Shown piece by piece: positions 50,539-59,765 of a stretch of DNA of 64,000 nucleotides (its first letter is position 1; each line of letters begins with the position of its first letter). Below the pieces are notes generated by a model. The model was not told the DNA's origin. It saw only the letters and a program-made list of their open reading frames with translations, and did not search any database. The DNA lies in contig JAWLBM010000011.1 in assembly GCA_041687675.1 (NCBI GenBank), positions 41,330-105,329 on the forward strand, in the 5' to 3' direction. Source of the stretch: JAWLBM01 sp041687675. Lineage in GTDB: Bacteria > Pseudomonadota > Alphaproteobacteria > Rhizobiales > Pleomorphomonadaceae. Position numbers and translations under genes: made by a program.

Positions 50539-52212
50539 ATGAGCGCCATGGCCGAGACCCCCGGGATGCCCGCCGCCCACGAGCGGCTCGCCGCCGCCCT
50601 GCCGGCCGTCGACGATCTCCTCGCCGCGGCGACCGAGGCGGTCCGCCGCAAGGTCTCCGCCTCCGGCCGGGTCTCGGCGGAGGCGCTCGAGCGGGAGCAG
50701 AAGGCGGCGCACGGCCTCGCCTGGCTCGCCACCTACGCCGAGAGCCTGCGCCAGCTCGCCGCCTGGGCGGAGCGGCTGGAGGCGGAGGGGGCCCTCGGCG
50801 ACGCCGAGCGGCTGATCGTCGAGATCGGCGCCGGCGAGTATCTCGCCCAGGTCTTCGGTGGCATCCCGATGAACCAGGGCGAGTTCGTCCGCCCCGCCGA
50901 CCTCGGCCTCGACGAGCGCGCGGTCGAGCGGGCCCGCACCGAGGCGGTGCGCAGCCTGGTCGCCAGCGGCGCCGCGCCGGAGCTTCGCACCCGGCTCGTC
51001 GCCCACATGGCGCAGAAGACGCCGGCGGAGATCGTCGGCCGCTCCGGCCTTGACGAGACGCTCGAGGCCTTCCGCGCCGAGATGCGCCGCTTCGCCGAGG
51101 AGAAGGTGCTGCCGCACGCCCACGAGTGGCACCTCCGGAACGCCTACATCCCGCTCGAGGTCGTCGATGGCCTCGCGGAGCTCGGGGTCTTCGGCCTCAC
51201 CATCCCGGAGGCGTTCGGCGGCCTCGGACTCGGCAAGGAATCGATGTGCGTCGTCTCCGAGGAGCTGTCGCGCGCCTACATCGGGGTCGGCTCGCTCGGC
51301 ACCCGTTCCGAGATCGCCGCGGAGCTGATCCTCGGCGGCGGCACCGAGGCGCAGAAGGCCGACTGGCTGCCGCGGATCGCCTCGGGCGAGGTGCTTCCGA
51401 CGGCGGTGTTCACCGAGCCGAACACCGGCTCCGACCTCGGCGCGCTGCGCACCCGCGCGGTGCGCGAGGGCGACGGCTGGGCGATCACCGGCAACAAGAC
51501 CTGGATCACCCACCCGGTCCGCGCCGACCTGATGACGCTGCTCGCCCGCACCGACCCGGAGACCACCGACTACCGGGGCCTGTCGATGTTCCTCGCGCCG
51601 AAGCCGCGCGGCACCGACGAGGACCCGTTCCCGGCCGAGGGGATGACCGGCGGCGAGATCGAGGTGCTCGGCTATCGGGGCATGAAGGAGTACGAGCTCG
51701 CTTTCGACCGCTTCCGCCTGGCCCCGGAGGCCCTGCTCGGCGGCGTCGAGGGCCAGGGCTTCAAGCAGCTGATGCAGACCTTCGAGAGCGCCCGCATCCA
51801 GACCGCCGCCCGCGCGGTCGGCGTCGCCCAGTCGGCGCTCGACGTGGGCCTCGACTATGCGAAGGCCCGGGTTCAGTTCGGCAAGCCGCTGATCGCCTTC
51901 CCCCGCGTCGCCGACAAGCTGTCGATGATGGCCGTCGAGATCGCCATCGCGCGTCAGCTCACCTATTTCTCCGCCCGCCAGAAGGACGCCGGCCGGCGCT
52001 GCGACCTCGAGGCCGGCATGGCCAAGCTGCTCGGCGCCCGGGTCGCCTGGGCCGCGGCGGACAACGCCCTGCAGATCCACGGCGGCAACGGCTTCGCGCT
52101 GGAGTACGCGGTGAGCCGCATCCTCTGCGACGCCCGCATCCTCAACATCTTCGAGGGGGCGGCGGAGATCCAGGCGCAAGTGATCGCGCGGCGGCTGGTC
52201 GATCCCCGGTGA
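50539..52212 (+). CDS. mcd: (2S)-methylsuccinyl-CoA dehydrogenase
   Basis: A 557-residue acyl-CoA dehydrogenase with an extra N-terminal domain of about 160 residues, the length and layout of Mcd. The core holds 'FGLTIPEAFGGLGLGKESMC', 'PTAVFTEPNTGSDLGALRTR', 'KTWITHPVRADLM', 'ESARIQTAARAVGVAQSALD' and 'QIHGGNGFALEYAVSRILCD'. It oxidises methylsuccinyl-CoA to mesaconyl-CoA, the step after Ecm. Clustering with ecm and ccr strongly supports the call over a generic acyl-CoA dehydrogenase. ATG 50539 is used; ATG 50548 is also possible. Confidence 0.93.
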   Translation: MSAMAETPGMPAAHERLAAALPAVDDLLAAATEAVRRKVSASGRVSAEALEREQKAAHGLAWLATYAESLRQLAAWAERLEAEGALGDAERLIVEIGAGEYLAQVFGGIPMNQGEFVRPADLGLDERAVERARTEAVRSLVASGAAPELRTRLVAHMAQKTPAEIVGRSGLDETLEAFRAEMRRFAEEKVLPHAHEWHLRNAYIPLEVVDGLAELGVFGLTIPEAFGGLGLGKESMCVVSEELSRAYIGVGSLGTRSEIAAELILGGGTEAQKADWLPRIASGEVLPTAVFTEPNTGSDLGALRTRAVREGDGWAITGNKTWITHPVRADLMTLLARTDPETTDYRGLSMFLAPKPRGTDEDPFPAEGMTGGEIEVLGYRGMKEYELAFDRFRLAPEALLGGVEGQGFKQLMQTFESARIQTAARAVGVAQSALDVGLDYAKARVQFGKPLIAFPRVADKLSMMAVEIAIARQLTYFSARQKDAGRRCDLEAGMAKLLGARVAWAAADNALQIHGGNGFALEYAVSRILCDARILNIFEGAAEIQAQVIARRLVDPR

Positions 52213-52290
52213 GCCGCCCGCTTACCCCGCGCGCGGCGCCGTGCTAGGCAGGCGGTCGCTTCCGCCTTCCGAGCCACGGGCCGCCGCATC

Positions 52291-53115
52291 ATGAGCTTCT
52301 CCGCCGCCGACCTCGACCGCCTTCTCGCCATCCTGCGCGACGCCGCGCGCGCCGAGATCCTGCCGCGCTTCGCCCGCCTCGCGGCGGGGGACGTGAAGGT
52401 GAAGTCGCACGCCTCGGACTTCGTCACCGTCGCCGACGAGGCGGCCGAGCGGGCGATCGAGGCCGCGGCGCGCGACGCCTTCGGCGACGTCGCCTTCGTC
52501 GGCGAGGAGGTGATGGAGCGCGACCCGACGGTGATCGACCGGCTGCCGGACGCGCCGCTCACCATCGTCGTCGATCCGATCGACGGTACCTTCAACTACG
52601 CCAACGGCATCCCCGCCTTCGCGGTGATCGCCGCCGCGGTGGAGCGCGGCCGCACGGTGGCCGGGATCATCCTCGACCCGGTCCGCGACGACGCCGTGGT
52701 GGCGCTCTCCGGCGGCGGCGCCTTCGGGGTGGACGCGGACGGCGCCCGGCGGCCCCTCTCGGTCGCGCCGGCCGCACCCCTCGCGGAGATGCACGGGGCG
52801 GCCTCCTGGGCCTACATGGACGAGCCGCTGCGCAGCCGCGTGCTCGCCGGGCTCGCCGGCGTCTGGGGCGCCTGCAACTACCGGTGCGGCGGCCAGGAGA
52901 TGCGGCTGATCGCCGCCGGGGGCGCCCACTTCGCCATTTACCACAAGCTCACGCCCTGGGACCACGCGGCCGGCGAGCTGATCGTCCGCGAGGCCGGCGG
53001 CCACGTCGCCCGGCTCGACGGCAGCCCCTACAGGCCCGAGCACCGCTCCGGTGGCCTGCTGATGGCCCCCGACCCGGCGAGCTGGTCGGCGCTGCACGCC
53101 CAGCTGGTCGCCTGA
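52291..53115 (+). CDS. Inositol monophosphatase-family phosphatase
   Basis: A 274-residue metal-dependent phosphatase. Motifs are 'DFVTVADEAAERAI', 'FVGEEVMERD' (metal-binding Glu), 'VVDPIDGTFNYANGIPAF' (catalytic core) and 'LTPWDHAAGELIVREAGG' (second metal Asp). The substrate may be inositol phosphate, histidinol phosphate, 3'-phosphoadenosine 5'-phosphate or another sugar phosphate. It follows mcd by 78 bases. Confidence 0.9.
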   Translation: MSFSAADLDRLLAILRDAARAEILPRFARLAAGDVKVKSHASDFVTVADEAAERAIEAAARDAFGDVAFVGEEVMERDPTVIDRLPDAPLTIVVDPIDGTFNYANGIPAFAVIAAAVERGRTVAGIILDPVRDDAVVALSGGGAFGVDADGARRPLSVAPAAPLAEMHGAASWAYMDEPLRSRVLAGLAGVWGACNYRCGGQEMRLIAAGGAHFAIYHKLTPWDHAAGELIVREAGGHVARLDGSPYRPEHRSGGLLMAPDPASWSALHAQLVA

Positions 53116-53233
53116 CCGGGCCGGGGGACGCGCCGCTCCCCGGCGGCCGCGACGTTCCGCCCGGGCCGGCGCCGGCTCGACGGATCCGCGATCCGGCCCA
53201 TCTATCCCGCGTCGGGGGAGCAAGGGAGAGCCG

Positions 53234-53764
53234 ATGCACGGACGTGTCGAGACGAGACCGATGCCGGCGCGCGCCCGACCGCGGGCGCCCGGCAAGCTCG
53301 CCGTCGCCGGGCTGGTCTGTTTCGTCGCCGCCGGGCTCGGCGGGGCGGTGACCAGGCCGCGGATCGACGGCTGGTACCGCACCATCGAGAAGCCGGCCTT
53401 CAACCCGCCCGACTGGGTGTTCGGACCGGTGTGGACGGTGCTCTTCGTCATCATGGCTGTGGTGCTCTGGCAGATCTGGCGAACGCCGGCGGCCGAGGGC
53501 CGGGAGCGGACGCAGAAGCGGACGGCGCTCACCGCCTTCGGCGTGCAGCTGGTCCTCAATGTCGGCTGGTCCGCGGTGTTCTTCGGGCTCACCTCGATCG
53601 CCGGCGGGATGTTCGTCGTCGTGCTGCTGTTCGGCTCGGTGCTGTGGACGATCCTCGCCGCCCGGCCGGTGATCGGGGCCGCGGCCTGGTGGCTGGCGCC
53701 CTACCTCGCCTGGGTCGGCTTCGCCGGCGTCCTCAACGCGTCGATCCTCGCCCTCAACGCCTGA
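53234..53764 (+). CDS. tspO: TspO/MBR-family tryptophan-rich sensory protein
   Basis: A 176-residue outer- or inner-membrane five-helix protein. 'KPAFNPPDWVFGPVWTVLFV' and 'LVLNVGWSAVFFGL' are diagnostic of TspO, which binds porphyrins and affects stress and pigment regulation in alphaproteobacteria. The N-terminal 20 residues before 'GKLAVAGLVCF' are extra; a later ATG at 53261 is possible. A strong AGGGAGAG site precedes ATG 53234. The 3' end overlaps the convergent epimerase gene by 11 bases. Confidence 0.92.
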   Translation: MHGRVETRPMPARARPRAPGKLAVAGLVCFVAAGLGGAVTRPRIDGWYRTIEKPAFNPPDWVFGPVWTVLFVIMAVVLWQIWRTPAAEGRERTQKRTALTAFGVQLVLNVGWSAVFFGLTSIAGGMFVVVLLFGSVLWTILAARPVIGAAAWWLAPYLAWVGFAGVLNASILALNA

Positions 53765-54698
53765 CCACCGTGTAGCCGAGCTCGGAGAGGCTCCGCGCCA
53801 CCGCCGTGTCGAAGGGCGTGTGCGGCACCTCGCCGATCAGCGGCTCGAGGCTCTCGTCGACGATGCCGTGCGGCACGTCCCAGAGGTACTTCATCTCGAC
53901 GAGCGCCCGCATCATCGGGGAGAACAGCCCGAGGAGCCGCATCATCCGCCAGGGCATCGGCTTCACCTCCACCGGCTCTCCCAGCGCCTGCTCCACGGCG
54001 GCGACCCAGTCGTCCATGCTGACCGTGTGCCCCGGGAAGTGGAAGGTCTCGACCTGCCCATAGTGGGTCCGGGTTTCGGCGAGCTTCACCAGGGTGGCGG
54101 CGACGTCGGGCAGGTAGGCCCAGGCGTGCGGCACCGCGTGTCCCGCGGGCGTGGTGAAAACCCCGTCCTTCAGCTCCTTGGCGAGAACAAGGTCGAACCA
54201 GGACCCGGTGCCGCTGCCGAAGACGTCGCCGGTCCTGAGGATGGTGAACTGGAAGCCGTGCCGCCTGGCGGCCTCGGCGAGCATGGTCTCCAGCCTGACC
54301 CGCAGCCGGCCCTTCTCGGTGGTCGGGTGGAAGCGCGTCTTCGGGGTGAGCCGGTCCGGCATGCCGGCGCCGAAGTTGTAGACGTTGCCGGGCAGCATCA
54401 GCTGCGCCCGGTTCGCCGCGGCGGCAGCGACGGCTCCCTCGCCGAGCCGCATCACCTCCTTGTTCCAGCGGGTGTAGACCGGGTTGAGGGCATGCACCAC
54501 CACGTCCGCGCCGATCCCGGCGAGCCCCATGGCGGCGATGTCGCGGGCGTCGACCTCCACCGGCTCCACCCCGGACGGCAGCCGGCCGGACGTGTCCGGC
54601 CGCACCTGACCCTTCACCCGCCATCCCGCCGCCACGAAGGCCTCGGCCGTGGCCGCCCCGAACCGCCCGGCCGCCCCGAGAACCAGCGCCGTCTGCAT
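53754..54698 (-). CDS. NAD(P)-binding epimerase-type SDR
   Basis: A 314-residue extended or atypical SDR with 'LVLGAAGRFGAATAEAFVAA' at the N-terminus (GxxGxxG pattern) and 'NVYNFGAGMPDRLTPKTRFH' and 'ILRTGDVFGSGTGSWFDLVL' further on. The usual YxxxK catalytic pair is not obvious, so it may bind rather than turn over a sugar-like ligand. It is divergent from a LysR gene that probably regulates it. The last 11 bases overlap tspO. Confidence 0.82.
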   Translation of the reverse strand: MQTALVLGAAGRFGAATAEAFVAAGWRVKGQVRPDTSGRLPSGVEPVEVDARDIAAMGLAGIGADVVVHALNPVYTRWNKEVMRLGEGAVAAAAANRAQLMLPGNVYNFGAGMPDRLTPKTRFHPTTEKGRLRVRLETMLAEAARRHGFQFTILRTGDVFGSGTGSWFDLVLAKELKDGVFTTPAGHAVPHAWAYLPDVAATLVKLAETRTHYGQVETFHFPGHTVSMDDWVAAVEQALGEPVEVKPMPWRMMRLLGLFSPMMRALVEMKYLWDVPHGIVDESLEPLIGEVPHTPFDTAVARSLSELGYTVVRR

Positions 54699-54813
54699 GT
54701 GGGACTCCTCTTTCTCAATGGATACCACGTCCGCCACACGCTGCGGGAGAGGTGGACCCGGTGACGAAGGGACTCTATCCATCTTTCCGGGGGCGCCGAC
54801 GCGAGGAAGCGGC

Positions 54814-55695
54814 ATGGACTGGACGCTGGTGAGATCCTTCCTGCTCACGGCCGAACTGGGCAGCCTCTCGGCCGCCGCCCGGCAGCTCGGCCTGACCCAG
54901 CCCACGATCGGGCGCCATGTCCAGGAGCTGGAGCAGACCCTCGGGGTCGTGCTGTTCACCCGCACATCCCAGGGGCTCGAGCCGACCGAGGCCGCCGAGC
55001 AGCTGCTCGACGCCGCCCGGGCGATGCGCGAGGCGGCGGACGGCCTCGAGCGGATCGCCTCGGGCCGCGCCGAGGCGGTGGCCGGCACGGTCAGGATCAC
55101 GGCGAGCGAGATGGTGGCGACCCACGTCCTGCCGGCGCTGCTCGCCCCGATCCGCAGCGACCATCCCGAGATCCAGCTGGAGGTGGTCGCGACCAACGCC
55201 ATCGGCAATCTCACCCGCCGCGACGCCGACCTCGCCGTGCGGATGGTCCGGCCGGACCAGCCGGACCTCGTCGCCCGCCGGGTCAATCGGATGGCGGTCG
55301 GCCTCTTCGCCGCGCGCGACTACCTCGACCGGCACGGCCGCCCCGCCGCCCTCCAGGACCTCCGCGATCACCACCTCGTCGGCCTCGACCGGGACGATTC
55401 CGTGCTCCGCGGCCTCGCGGCGGGCGGCCTTGCGCTGCGGCGGGAGGATTTCGCCGTGCGCGCCGACGACCATGCGGTCGGCTGGGCGATGGTGGAGGCC
55501 GGCCTCGGCATCGGCTTCGGGCCGGTGTTCCTCGGCCGCGTGCGGCCGTGGCTCGAGCGGGTGCTGCCGGACGTCGCGCCCTGGCTGGAGGTCTGGCTCG
55601 CCAGCCACCGCGAGGTGGTGACGTCGCGCCGCCTGCGCATCGTCGCCGACCGGCTGGCCGAGGGGCTCCGGGCGGCGCCGCTCGGCGAGGACTGA
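54814..55695 (+). CDS. LysR-family transcriptional regulator
   Basis: A 293-residue LysR protein. The N-terminal helix-turn-helix reads 'LVRSFLLTAELGSLSAAARQ' then 'LGLTQPTIGRHVQELEQTLG', and the substrate domain begins 'GTVRITASEMVATHVLPALL'. ATG 54814 follows a GAGGAAG site. It is divergent from the epimerase gene over 115 bases, where ATGGATA (54718-54724) and TATCCAT (54776-54782) form a spaced inverted repeat that might be part of its operator. Confidence 0.88.
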   Translation: MDWTLVRSFLLTAELGSLSAAARQLGLTQPTIGRHVQELEQTLGVVLFTRTSQGLEPTEAAEQLLDAARAMREAADGLERIASGRAEAVAGTVRITASEMVATHVLPALLAPIRSDHPEIQLEVVATNAIGNLTRRDADLAVRMVRPDQPDLVARRVNRMAVGLFAARDYLDRHGRPAALQDLRDHHLVGLDRDDSVLRGLAAGGLALRREDFAVRADDHAVGWAMVEAGLGIGFGPVFLGRVRPWLERVLPDVAPWLEVWLASHREVVTSRRLRIVADRLAEGLRAAPLGED

Positions 55696-55701
55696 CGCGG
55701 C

Positions 55702-56601
55702 TCAGCCCGCGTCGCGGCGGTAGGCGGCGGGGGTGAGGCCGGTCTCGCGCTTGAAGATGCGGGTCATGTGCTCCTGGTGGGAGAAGCCGCAGGCGAGCGC
55801 GATCTCCGGCAGCGGCAGCGTGCCGGTCACCAGCATCTCGCGGGCGCGGGCGACGCGCAGGTTCATGATGAAGCGGTGCGGCGGCTGGCCGAGGGTGCGC
55901 TTGAACAGCGCGGCGAGCTGCGGAACCGAGAGGCCGAGCGCCCCCGCGAGTTCCTCCAGCCGGATGGTCCGGTGGAGGTGGGCGTGCACGTAGTCGGTCG
56001 CCTCGACGAGCTTGCGGCGACCGTCGCCGGGCCCCGCCGGCGCCAGGGGAGAGGCCCGCTCGGGCCTCGCCGTATGGGCCCGGAGGAGCCGCGCCGCGGC
56101 CGCGCGGGCGAGGTGGTCGACATAGGCCTCGCCCATCATCCCCGGGTCGAGCAGTTCGCCCCTGAGCTCCAGGATGATCCGCTCGATCAGCGGGTCGCTC
56201 TCGCCGATCCGCGGCACGAACTCGACCCGCTCCGGGTCGCCCCGCCAGAGGTCGCGGGCGACCTCCTCGATCACAGCCCGGCGCAAGTAGAAGTGCACGG
56301 TGGAGAGCGGGTCGCCGAGGCGGACGCGGAAGTCCATGCCGCCCGGCACCATGAAGGTGCCGCCCGGCGGGATCATCCGGCTTTCCCGGCTGACGCCCAC
56401 CCAGCGGTCGACCTTCACGTAGGAATCGAGGTGCAGGATGATCAGGTGGTCCGGCCGGGCGCCGAAGCCGTCCTCGTAGGGGCTCTCCCGCTGCAGGGAG
56501 GCGAAGGCGCTCGACCAGCCCAGCCGGTCGCTGGCGGCGATCACGTCGCTGGACGGCCGGCGGAGGATGCCGTGGGTCTCGTCGATGCCGAAGCCAGCCA
56601 A
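55702..56601 (-). CDS. AraC-family transcriptional regulator
   Basis: A 299-residue regulator with an N-terminal sensing domain (about residues 1-170; 'RPDHLIILHLDSYVKVDRWV', 'GGTFMVPGGMDFRV') and the C-terminal double helix-turn-helix: 'IRLEELAGALGLSVPQLAAL' then 'FKRTLGQPPHRFIMNLRVAR' and 'LPEIALACGFSHQEHMTRIF'. The start is uncertain; TTG 56601 with a GGGAG site 8 bases upstream fits best, since no ATG lies near. Targets are unknown. Confidence 0.85.
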   Translation of the reverse strand: MAGFGIDETHGILRRPSSDVIAASDRLGWSSAFASLQRESPYEDGFGARPDHLIILHLDSYVKVDRWVGVSRESRMIPPGGTFMVPGGMDFRVRLGDPLSTVHFYLRRAVIEEVARDLWRGDPERVEFVPRIGESDPLIERIILELRGELLDPGMMGEAYVDHLARAAAARLLRAHTARPERASPLAPAGPGDGRRKLVEATDYVHAHLHRTIRLEELAGALGLSVPQLAALFKRTLGQPPHRFIMNLRVARAREMLVTGTLPLPEIALACGFSHQEHMTRIFKRETGLTPAAYRRDAG

Positions 56602-56737
56602 AGCCGTTCTCCCGGCCGGAGGCGCACCTGCGCGGCCGGCGTCGCGGCCGGTCGCCTGAACCGATTTAGCCGGAACCATACGGGATCGGCGCCGCCGCGG
56701 GAAGGGTGCTCCGATCCGCCGCGGGTGAACGCTGCGT

Positions 56738-57433
56738 TCAGCCCTTCGAGACCAGTTCGAGGAGGAGGGCCGAGACGTCATGCGGGTCGCCGGCGAGGCA
56801 GCCGTCCGGGAAGGCGAGTTCGAGCCGGTGCGGCTCCGGCCAGGCGACCACGCGCATGCCGGCGGCGAGCCCGGCCATCGCGCCCGGCACGCTGTCCTCG
56901 ACGACCACGCACTCCGCGGGCTCGACCTCGAGCAGGTAGGCGGCGCGCAGGTAGGGCTCGGGGTCCGGCTTGGGCCTCAGCACGTCGTTGCGGCTCACCG
57001 AGACGAGGTCGATTGCGTTCAGCCCGACGGCGTTGAGGTTGCCTTCGAGCACGATGCGCTCGGCATTCGAGACGACCGCCATCCGGGCGCCGGCCCGACG
57101 CACCGCGTCGATCGCCTCGGCGGCGCCGCGGCGCATGGCGAGTTCGGCGGTGCGGACGCGGTAGGCGGCGTGGTTCGCGTCGAGGAACTCGCGGTAGGAG
57201 AGCGCGAGCCCGAGTTCGGCCATCAGCCACTCGTAGAGAAGTTGCATCGGCTGGCCGGTCGCCTGCTCGTCGAAGCCCTCGGGGAGGGCGTGGCCGTGTG
57301 CGGTCAGCACGTCCACCATGGCCAGCGCATGCGCCCGCTCGCTGTCGACGAGCGTGCCGTCGACGTCGAAGAGGACGGCCCTGGCCGGGCCGGCGGGGGT
57401 TCGGATCCGGGGGGCGTTCGGGCGGGCGTCCAA
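56738..57433 (-). CDS. HAD-superfamily hydrolase (phosphoglycolate phosphatase-like)
   Basis: A 231-residue HAD phosphatase or mutase of subfamily I. Motif I is 'VLFDVDGTLVDSERAHALAM' (nucleophile Asp), motif II 'MAVVSNAE', motif III 'RPKPDPEPYLRAAYLL' and motif IV 'VVVEDSVPGAMAG'. A TTG at 57433 with GGAGAG upstream is the best start; no nearer ATG keeps motif I intact. The substrate is a small phosphate ester. It is the second gene of a pair with the EamA transporter 14 bases upstream. Confidence 0.87.
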   Translation of the reverse strand: MDARPNAPRIRTPAGPARAVLFDVDGTLVDSERAHALAMVDVLTAHGHALPEGFDEQATGQPMQLLYEWLMAELGLALSYREFLDANHAAYRVRTAELAMRRGAAEAIDAVRRAGARMAVVSNAERIVLEGNLNAVGLNAIDLVSVSRNDVLRPKPDPEPYLRAAYLLEVEPAECVVVEDSVPGAMAGLAAGMRVVAWPEPHRLELAFPDGCLAGDPHDVSALLLELVSKG

Positions 57434-57447
57434 GGCATCTCTCCGGG

Positions 57448-58341
57448 TCAACGGGGCTCGGGCGGCACGGCGGGGCCCAGCGACGGTCGCCGGCCCTGCC
57501 GGAGGGTGATGATCAGCAGGCCGGCGAGGGCCACCAGGGTGCCGACCGCCATCCTGAGGTCGAACCGGTCGCCGGTGATGGCGATGCCGAGCGCGACGGT
57601 CATCAGCGGGCTGAGCAGCATCAGCGGCGCCACCACGTTCGCCTCGTTGTGCAGGATGATCCGATAATAGAGCGTGTGGGCGAAGACCGAAACCACCAGC
57701 GCGGAGAACATCACCGCGCCGACGAAGCCCCAGCCGCCCGCCAGCGCCCTGTCGACCTGGTTGGTCTCCAAGAGGGCGGTCAGCACGATCAGCGGCACCG
57801 CCGAGGTGAGGCCCACCCAGGCCTGGAACTGCATCGGCGCCACCCCGCTGGTCCGCTTCATCAGCACCGCCCCGAGCGACCCGCAGAAGGCCGACAGGAC
57901 GATGAACATCAGGCCGGGCGAGAGGAGGAAGGCGTCCGGGTCCCACATCACCAGCACGGCGCCGGCGAAGGTGAGCAGGATGCCGAGCCGCCGCCGCCAG
58001 CCGATCGTCTCGCCGAGGATCAGCACCGAGAGGATGGTGGTCATCGGCAGCCCGAGCTGCAGGACGATGGCCGCCGAGGAGGGCGAGGCGGTGCGCATGC
58101 CGATGAAGAACAGCGCGAAGCTGCCGCCGCCGAGCAGGAACCCCACCAGCGCCACCCGCCACAGCGGGCGCGGCACCGGCCACAGCCACCAGGCCGCCAC
58201 CAGCGCGACGACGCAGTAGCGCACGGCCGCGTAGAACAGCGGCGGCACGGCCATATCCGCGACCGCGATCTTCGCGATGATGGTGTGGACGGCCCAGACG
58301 AGGCAGACGACCAGGAGCAGGCCGAAGTCGGGGAGAGACAT
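57448..58341 (-). CDS. EamA-family (DMT) transporter
   Basis: A 297-residue ten-helix drug/metabolite transporter. The first half begins 'LLLVVCLVWAVHTIIAKIAV' and includes 'GLPMTTILSVLILGETIGWR' with 'RRLGILLTFAGAVLVMW'; the second half includes 'FAHTLYYRIILHNEANVVAP'. Cargo is unknown. It is transcribed away from the stress operon, so 58342-58584 is a divergent regulatory region. Confidence 0.88.
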   Translation of the reverse strand: MSLPDFGLLLVVCLVWAVHTIIAKIAVADMAVPPLFYAAVRYCVVALVAAWWLWPVPRPLWRVALVGFLLGGGSFALFFIGMRTASPSSAAIVLQLGLPMTTILSVLILGETIGWRRRLGILLTFAGAVLVMWDPDAFLLSPGLMFIVLSAFCGSLGAVLMKRTSGVAPMQFQAWVGLTSAVPLIVLTALLETNQVDRALAGGWGFVGAVMFSALVVSVFAHTLYYRIILHNEANVVAPLMLLSPLMTVALGIAITGDRFDLRMAVGTLVALAGLLIITLRQGRRPSLGPAVPPEPR

Positions 58342-58448
58342 GCTCGTCGGGGTTTACGCCCGCCCCGTCCTGCGCGCAAGCGGCCGCGGTCGCGAAAATC
58401 ATTGATGGGCAGGCACTCCGGCGCTGCGGGACGCGTGCTTTGCAAAGC

Positions 58449-58473
58449 GGAACATTGTGAGGGCGTGCCAGTT
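58449..58473 (+). promoter_or_regulatory. EcfG-type general-stress promoter
   Basis: GGAAC (58449-58453), 17 bases, GTT (58471-58473) matches the alphaproteobacterial sigma-EcfG promoter. It lies 112 bases before the first gene of an operon made of typical EcfG-regulon protein types. This is the best promoter call in the window. Confidence 0.65.
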
Positions 58474-58584
58474 AATCACCGGGTGAACGAATGGACTTGC
58501 GCCGACGCCGGTCACCGGGCGCGACCGGTCGGCGATCGCTTATCAGTCGGCGGAATCCGCCGGCGACAACCATGGAGTGTTCCG

Positions 58585-59757
58585 ATGATCACCAGCGACA
58601 CCGAACGCCGGGGCCCGGGCACGGATCCGCGCCGCGAGGCCGAAGCGGCGGCCGAGAAGGCCAAGCGCAAGGCGGAAAGCGTCGGGCAGGCGGCCCGCGA
58701 GGAAGCGGAGGGCCTCTCCGAAGCCGCACGGCGCGAAGCCTCCGAGATCCGTGACGCCGCCACCGAGCGGGCGCGGCGCCTCGCCGACGAGCAGCGTCAG
58801 TACGGCGCGGATGCCGTCCACAACGTGGCCGACGCGGCCCGCTCCGCGGCCGAGGACCTCGAGCGGACCTCGCCGGAGTTGGCGCGCTACGCCCGCGAGG
58901 CCGCCGGCTACGTCGACGACTTCTCCGACCAGGTCGAGCGCCGCAGCTATGGCGACATCCTGCGCTCGATCGACGACTTTGCCCGGCGAGAGCCGGTCGC
59001 CTTCTTCGGCACGGCGCTGATCGCGGGCTTTGCCGTGTCGCGCTTCCTCGGAAGCTCCGCCCGGCCGTCGCGCTCGCGCGCCTACCGGTCCGACTACGCC
59101 GAGTACGAGGAGCCGGACTACGACGACATGCTGGAGGAGGACCGGATGGCGGCCGCCGAGCGCTACCGCAGCTCCGGCCGGCCGGGCTCCCCCGCCTCGC
59201 CGGGCTCGACGGAATACGCCCGCCACCAGGCCGGCGCCGGCATGGGCGCGGCGATGACCGGCGCGGGCACCACGGGCAGCGGGGCCGCCGCCACGAGTGG
59301 CCGTTCGCCGGTGCCGGGCAATGCGACTGCGCCGGGCGGGTCCACCTCCGGCGGATCCTCGCCGACGCCGTCGGTGTCCACCGGAACGCACGCCTCCTCC
59401 GGCTCGACCACGCCGGGGTCCGGCTCGTCCGGCATCGCCGGCTCGCAGCTCGGCTCGGGCGGCAGCGCCGGCCCCGGGCCGACCAGCGGCCAGGGCGCGG
59501 CCGGCGGCTCCTCCTCGACCTCGACCACGGGCACGCGGGCGAAGCCCACGGCCTCCGGTCTCGAGGACAGCAAGGAGGCAATGCCGACCTTCTCGTCCGA
59601 TACGCAGGGGTCCGCCGCGTCGTCCTCGCCGGGCGGCAGCGCCTCGACGCCGAAGATCAACCCGACGCCGCCCAGCGGCACGACCTCCGGCGGTCCCGCC
59701 ACCCCCGCCCGCCCGGCGACGCCGCCGAACCCGAACAGCCCGAGTTCCAAGACGTGA
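58585..59757 (+). CDS. Stress-operon helical/low-complexity membrane-associated protein
   Basis: A 390-residue protein in three parts. Residues 1-130 are an Ala/Glu/Arg-rich amphipathic helical region resembling apolipoprotein-like or late-embryogenesis-type repeats ('AEAAAEKAKRKAESVGQAAR'). Residues 130-155 hold a single hydrophobic segment ('PVAFFGTALIAGFAVSRFLG'). The rest is Ser/Gly/Thr/Pro-rich and disordered. Similar proteins head DUF3618/holin-type stress clusters in rhizobia. No enzyme is recognised. It is followed after 8 bases by the holin-like gene. Confidence 0.72.
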   Translation: MITSDTERRGPGTDPRREAEAAAEKAKRKAESVGQAAREEAEGLSEAARREASEIRDAATERARRLADEQRQYGADAVHNVADAARSAAEDLERTSPELARYAREAAGYVDDFSDQVERRSYGDILRSIDDFARREPVAFFGTALIAGFAVSRFLGSSARPSRSRAYRSDYAEYEEPDYDDMLEEDRMAAAERYRSSGRPGSPASPGSTEYARHQAGAGMGAAMTGAGTTGSGAAATSGRSPVPGNATAPGGSTSGGSSPTPSVSTGTHASSGSTTPGSGSSGIAGSQLGSGGSAGPGPTSGQGAAGGSSSTSTTGTRAKPTASGLEDSKEAMPTFSSDTQGSAASSSPGGSASTPKINPTPPSGTTSGGPATPARPATPPNPNSPSSKT

Positions 59758-59765
59758 GGTGAACC

